From assembly GCA_946481475.1 (NCBI GenBank), contig CAMLOB010000188.1, positions 1-7,201 of the forward strand: DNA of 7,201 bases. The letters are read 5' to 3'. The notes below the pieces were generated by a model. That model was not told the origin of the DNA. It ran no database searches and saw only the letters and a program-made list of their open reading frames with translations. Positions 5,454 to 7,201 of this stretch are shown piece after piece. The DNA comes from an uncultured Chlorobiota bacterium (GTDB lineage Bacteria > Bacteroidota > Kapaibacteriia > OLB7). The position numbers and the translations under genes were made by a program. The first letter of the stretch is position 1; each line of letters begins with the position of its first letter.

Positions 5454-6530
5454 CTACTCGAAAGCCCGATACGTTTCCTGAAAATAATCGAATCCATCGT
5501 TCATGAAACTCCGGTCGAACCGATAGAGCGAAACGGTCAGGCTCTCGTCGTCCAGATCGCCGGCTACCCGTCGGGCAACGCTCAGAACTCCCTCACGATC
5601 CGGTTCCTCAACGCGGATCACATCTCCGGCACTGATCGGTTCTCCCCGCAGTTCGGTATTCGTTCGCGCCCGCCAGAGATTCTCACCGAACCGCTCGAAC
5701 TCCGGTCGCCCTCTCATGTCGCTCAGCCGAACCCCGTCGATGACGGCCGCAAAGCGGTCGAAGTGAAAGCGGACGCCCCACGAGAAGATCGGAAGGGCGA
5801 CGTCGAGAGGGAGGGGATACTCGTCGAGCGGACCGAGATATTTGCCGACTTCCTCTTCGGTGAAAATCGAGTTCTTTTCTTCCGGTGCGGTTACCTGTCC
5901 GACATTGTAGGCCATCAGCATTCCCCGGTCGACCGGTGGTATGCCGGTCTCCACCCTGTACCTGATCTGGTGCAGCCGGATCGTCGCCGAGAGAGTCCAC
6001 TCCGGTCTCTTCTCTTTCACTTCACTCAGCAGTTCAAAGTAGGCTGTCCGGGTCGAAGCGGTCCAGTCACAGTCAAGCTGAATTTCCCGGATCGAGTCGA
6101 CCGGCAGGCCGATATCCGAGGCCATCGATTCGATCTTTCCGGTGATCCGCTCGGCAAGTTCTGCGGGGGAAAACTCTTCGTGTGCTCGTCGCATCACGTC
6201 GACCGTTACGTAGACCGTCGGAATGATTTCCACTCCTTTCGGCAGGGGCGATCCGAATGTAGCGACCGATGCCGGATAGGGCTGATTCCGTTCCCCGCGC
6301 CACTGCACGTCAAAGAAGCGGACGTAGAGTTTCGTGATCCCGAGCGAATCGAATGCGGCGAAGTCAGCCGGAGAGTAGGTGATGTGCGAACGCCATTCGT
6401 AGAGGGCGCGGTGCATCTCCTTCAGTTCGTCTCCGCAGCCGGAAAGGAGAGGGGAGACTGCCGACAGGATCAGGAGATGGATATAAAAAACGATCCGGAT
6501 GTGGCAGATCCGGCTATCGGTCTTCTTCAT
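5454..6530 (-). CDS. Uncharacterised lipoprotein, possible TIM-barrel-like fold
   Basis: 358 residues from the ATG at 6530-6528. I chose this start because M-K-K at the N-terminus leads into a lipoprotein signal (hydrophobic 11-29, lipobox L-S-G-C at 29-32) and AGGAA lies upstream. Earlier in-frame starts (ATG 6557, TTG 6569) have no ribosome binding site, and the TTG lies in the T-tract of the preceding gene's terminator. After Cys32 comes G-D-E-L, whose acidic pair may be a Bacteroidota surface-export signal. Notable motifs are L-Y-V-R-F-F-D-V (68-75), E-I-I-P-T-V-Y-V (101-108), E-I-Q-L-D-C-D-W-T (149-157), L-S-A-T-I-R-L-H-Q (180-188), R-G-M-L-M-A-Y-N (202-209) and L-D-V-A-L-P-I-F-S-W-G (242-252). 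Regularly spaced short strands with acidic and aromatic ends suggest a barrel like glycoside-hydrolase-type or DUF3142 proteins. That is inference; activity is unknown. Confidence 0.85.
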   Translation of the reverse strand: MKKTDSRICHIRIVFYIHLLILSAVSPLLSGCGDELKEMHRALYEWRSHITYSPADFAAFDSLGITKLYVRFFDVQWRGERNQPYPASVATFGSPLPKGVEIIPTVYVTVDVMRRAHEEFSPAELAERITGKIESMASDIGLPVDSIREIQLDCDWTASTRTAYFELLSEVKEKRPEWTLSATIRLHQIRYRVETGIPPVDRGMLMAYNVGQVTAPEEKNSIFTEEEVGKYLGPLDEYPLPLDVALPIFSWGVRFHFDRFAAVIDGVRLSDMRGRPEFERFGENLWRARTNTELRGEPISAGDVIRVEEPDREGVLSVARRVAGDLDDESLTVSLYRFDRSFMNDGFDYFQETYRAFE

Positions 6531-6541
6531 CCGGTCGGAAA

Positions 6542-6546
6542 TTCCT
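6542..6546 (-). promoter_or_regulatory. Ribosome binding site deciding the lipoprotein start
   Basis: AGGAA on the minus strand, 11 nt before the ATG at 6530. The spacing is somewhat long, but no comparable site precedes the alternative starts at 6557 or 6569. Confidence 0.4.
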
Positions 6547-6566
6547 GAGTAGTCCATTGATGAATA

Positions 6567-6599
6567 CAAGAAAGAAAGGCCGGACGTTCGATCCGGCCT
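6567..6599 (-). terminator. Intrinsic terminator of the T9SS cargo gene
   Basis: On the minus strand AGGCCGGA (6599-6592) and TCCGGCCT (6584-6577) form a perfect 8-bp GC-rich stem with a 7-nt loop (6591-6585), followed by TTCTTTCTTG. It lies 55 nt after the stop codon of the cargo gene. It is the clearest terminator in the window and separates that gene from the lipoprotein gene. Confidence 0.8.
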
Positions 6600-6604
6600 C
6601 TCCT

Positions 6605-6633
6605 ACTATAACTGTCGCAAGGGAAGAAATCAA
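6605..6633 (-). promoter_or_regulatory. Sigma70-like promoter candidate for the lipoprotein gene
   Basis: On the minus strand TTGATT (6633-6628; 4 of 6) and TATAGT (6610-6605; 5 of 6) are spaced by 17 nt, with a run of seven A residues just upstream (6641-6635) resembling an UP element. It lies between the cargo gene stop and the terminator hairpin. The predicted start of transcription falls near 6598, at the base of that hairpin. Confidence 0.5.
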
Positions 6634-6653
6634 GATTTTTTTACGGCGACAGG

Positions 6654-7201
6654 TTATGGAAGAGAAATTATCCTCGAGGTCATTCCCCCTTCTGTCCGGA
6701 GTGCGATCAGATAGGAACCGCCGGAAAGTCCGTCGAGCTGAAGGCGAGTGTGATATTCTCCCGGTTTGCCGTGGTCATCGGTCATCTTCCGGAGTTCACG
6801 ACCCAGCATATCGTGCAGCGCCAACGTGACGGGGCCGGATTCTGCGAGGACAAACGAAACGAGTGCCGTCGTCCGGTCGGTCGTAATCCGCACGTCAAGT
6901 GCCGCGCCGGATTGATGCGCCTCTTCTCTTCTGACCGAGCTTGATGCCGTTGTTGTGTGGTAAATCCCGTGCGTGCCGGAGCCGATGAACAGATCTTCCC
7001 GTGTGTGGGCAACTGCAGCACTCATGACCGTCCCCTCGAAGCCGATGATCGAGACGTTCTCCCACGCATCCCCGCCGGAGGCCAGATGCTGGAGGGAGAG
7101 ACCGGGGGTAAAGCCGTAGATGTCTCCTCCGGTTGTCCGGACCAGTTTTCCGTAACTCTGGGGGAGCCGGGTCCAGTTCACCCCTTCATCCGAGCTGTAG
7201 A
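6654..7201 (-). CDS. Secreted Asp-box (BNR) repeat protein with T9SS type A C-terminal sorting domain, 5' part cut by window edge
   Basis: The last 181 residues are visible; the reading frame stays open to the right edge, so the GTG at 7181 is not a real start. The first visible residues, Y-S-S-D-E-G-V-N-W, are an Asp-box (S-x-D-x-G-x-x-W), typical of sialidase-like or VPS10-like beta-propellers. G-G-D-A-W at 42-46 looks like a degenerate second one, with F-I-G-S-G-T-H-G-I-Y-H at 71-81 forming a blade strand. After a linker (about 84-100), residues about 101-181 match the Por secretion tail: V-S-F-V-L-A-E-S-G-P-V-T-L-A-L-H-D-M-L-G-R-E at 114-135, a G-E-Y-H turn at 147-150, then G-L-S-G-G-S-Y-L-I-A-L and a short basic end. 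In the known system this tail directs Sec-exported cargo through the type IX system and is removed or used for surface attachment. The cargo's own activity cannot be told from this fragment. Confidence 0.9.
   Translation of the reverse strand, partial: YSSDEGVNWTRLPQSYGKLVRTTGGDIYGFTPGLSLQHLASGGDAWENVSIIGFEGTVMSAAVAHTREDLFIGSGTHGIYHTTTASSSVRREEAHQSGAALDVRITTDRTTALVSFVLAESGPVTLALHDMLGRELRKMTDDHGKPGEYHTRLQLDGLSGGSYLIALRTEGGMTSRIISLP

Noticed and set aside
5430..6548. 372-codon plus-strand reading frame opposite the lipoprotein gene
   Set aside because: No ribosome binding site and a composition typical of an antisense shadow, whereas the minus strand has a lipobox, an RBS and fold-like motifs.
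7179..7181. GTG as the start of the right-edge gene
   Set aside because: The frame stays open to the window edge and the codons before the GTG complete an Asp-box motif, so the true start lies outside.

Overview
The window looks like a chromosomal segment from a GC-rich member of the Bacteroidota or a close FCB-group relative, for example a Rhodothermia-, Balneolia- or Ignavibacteria-like lineage. Three things point there: a protein ending in a type IX secretion (T9SS) sorting domain at the right edge, a DUF4153 membrane protein, and a pair of large uncharacterised exported proteins whose motifs I associate from memory with Bacteroidota genomes. No rRNA, tRNA, CRISPR array, transposase, integrase or phage gene is visible.

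Layout. (1) 1-358, minus strand: N-terminal third of the methionine sulfoxide reductase MsrP, running off the left edge. (2) 359-540: divergent intergenic region with a perfect 6-bp-arm palindrome and weak promoter candidates. (3) 541-2502, plus strand: complete DUF4153 polytopic membrane protein. (4) 2503-2765: intergenic region between two convergent genes, filled with imperfect inverted copies of an 8-nt-periodic repeat. (5) 2766-5351, minus: 861-residue exported TPR-like protein of unknown function. (6) 5352-5453: short gap with a promoter candidate, an 11-bp tandem repeat and a 14-bp perfect palindrome. (7) 5454-6530, minus: 358-residue lipoprotein of unknown function, possibly with a TIM-barrel-like fold. 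(8) 6531-6653: a good intrinsic terminator preceded by a strong sigma70-like promoter candidate. (9) 6654-7201, minus: C-terminal part of a large secreted Asp-box (BNR) protein ending in the T9SS sorting domain, running off the right edge.

How the genes relate. Every protein here except the DUF4153 protein is predicted to leave the cytoplasm: a Tat-exported redox repair enzyme, a Sec-exported TPR-like protein, a lipoprotein and a T9SS cargo protein. The DUF4153 protein is a membrane protein. The lipoprotein (5454-6530) and the TPR-like protein (2766-5351) lie head to tail and are the best candidates for an undescribed cell-envelope system. Whether they share one transcript is open, because a promoter candidate lies between them. 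The T9SS cargo gene is separated from them by a terminator.
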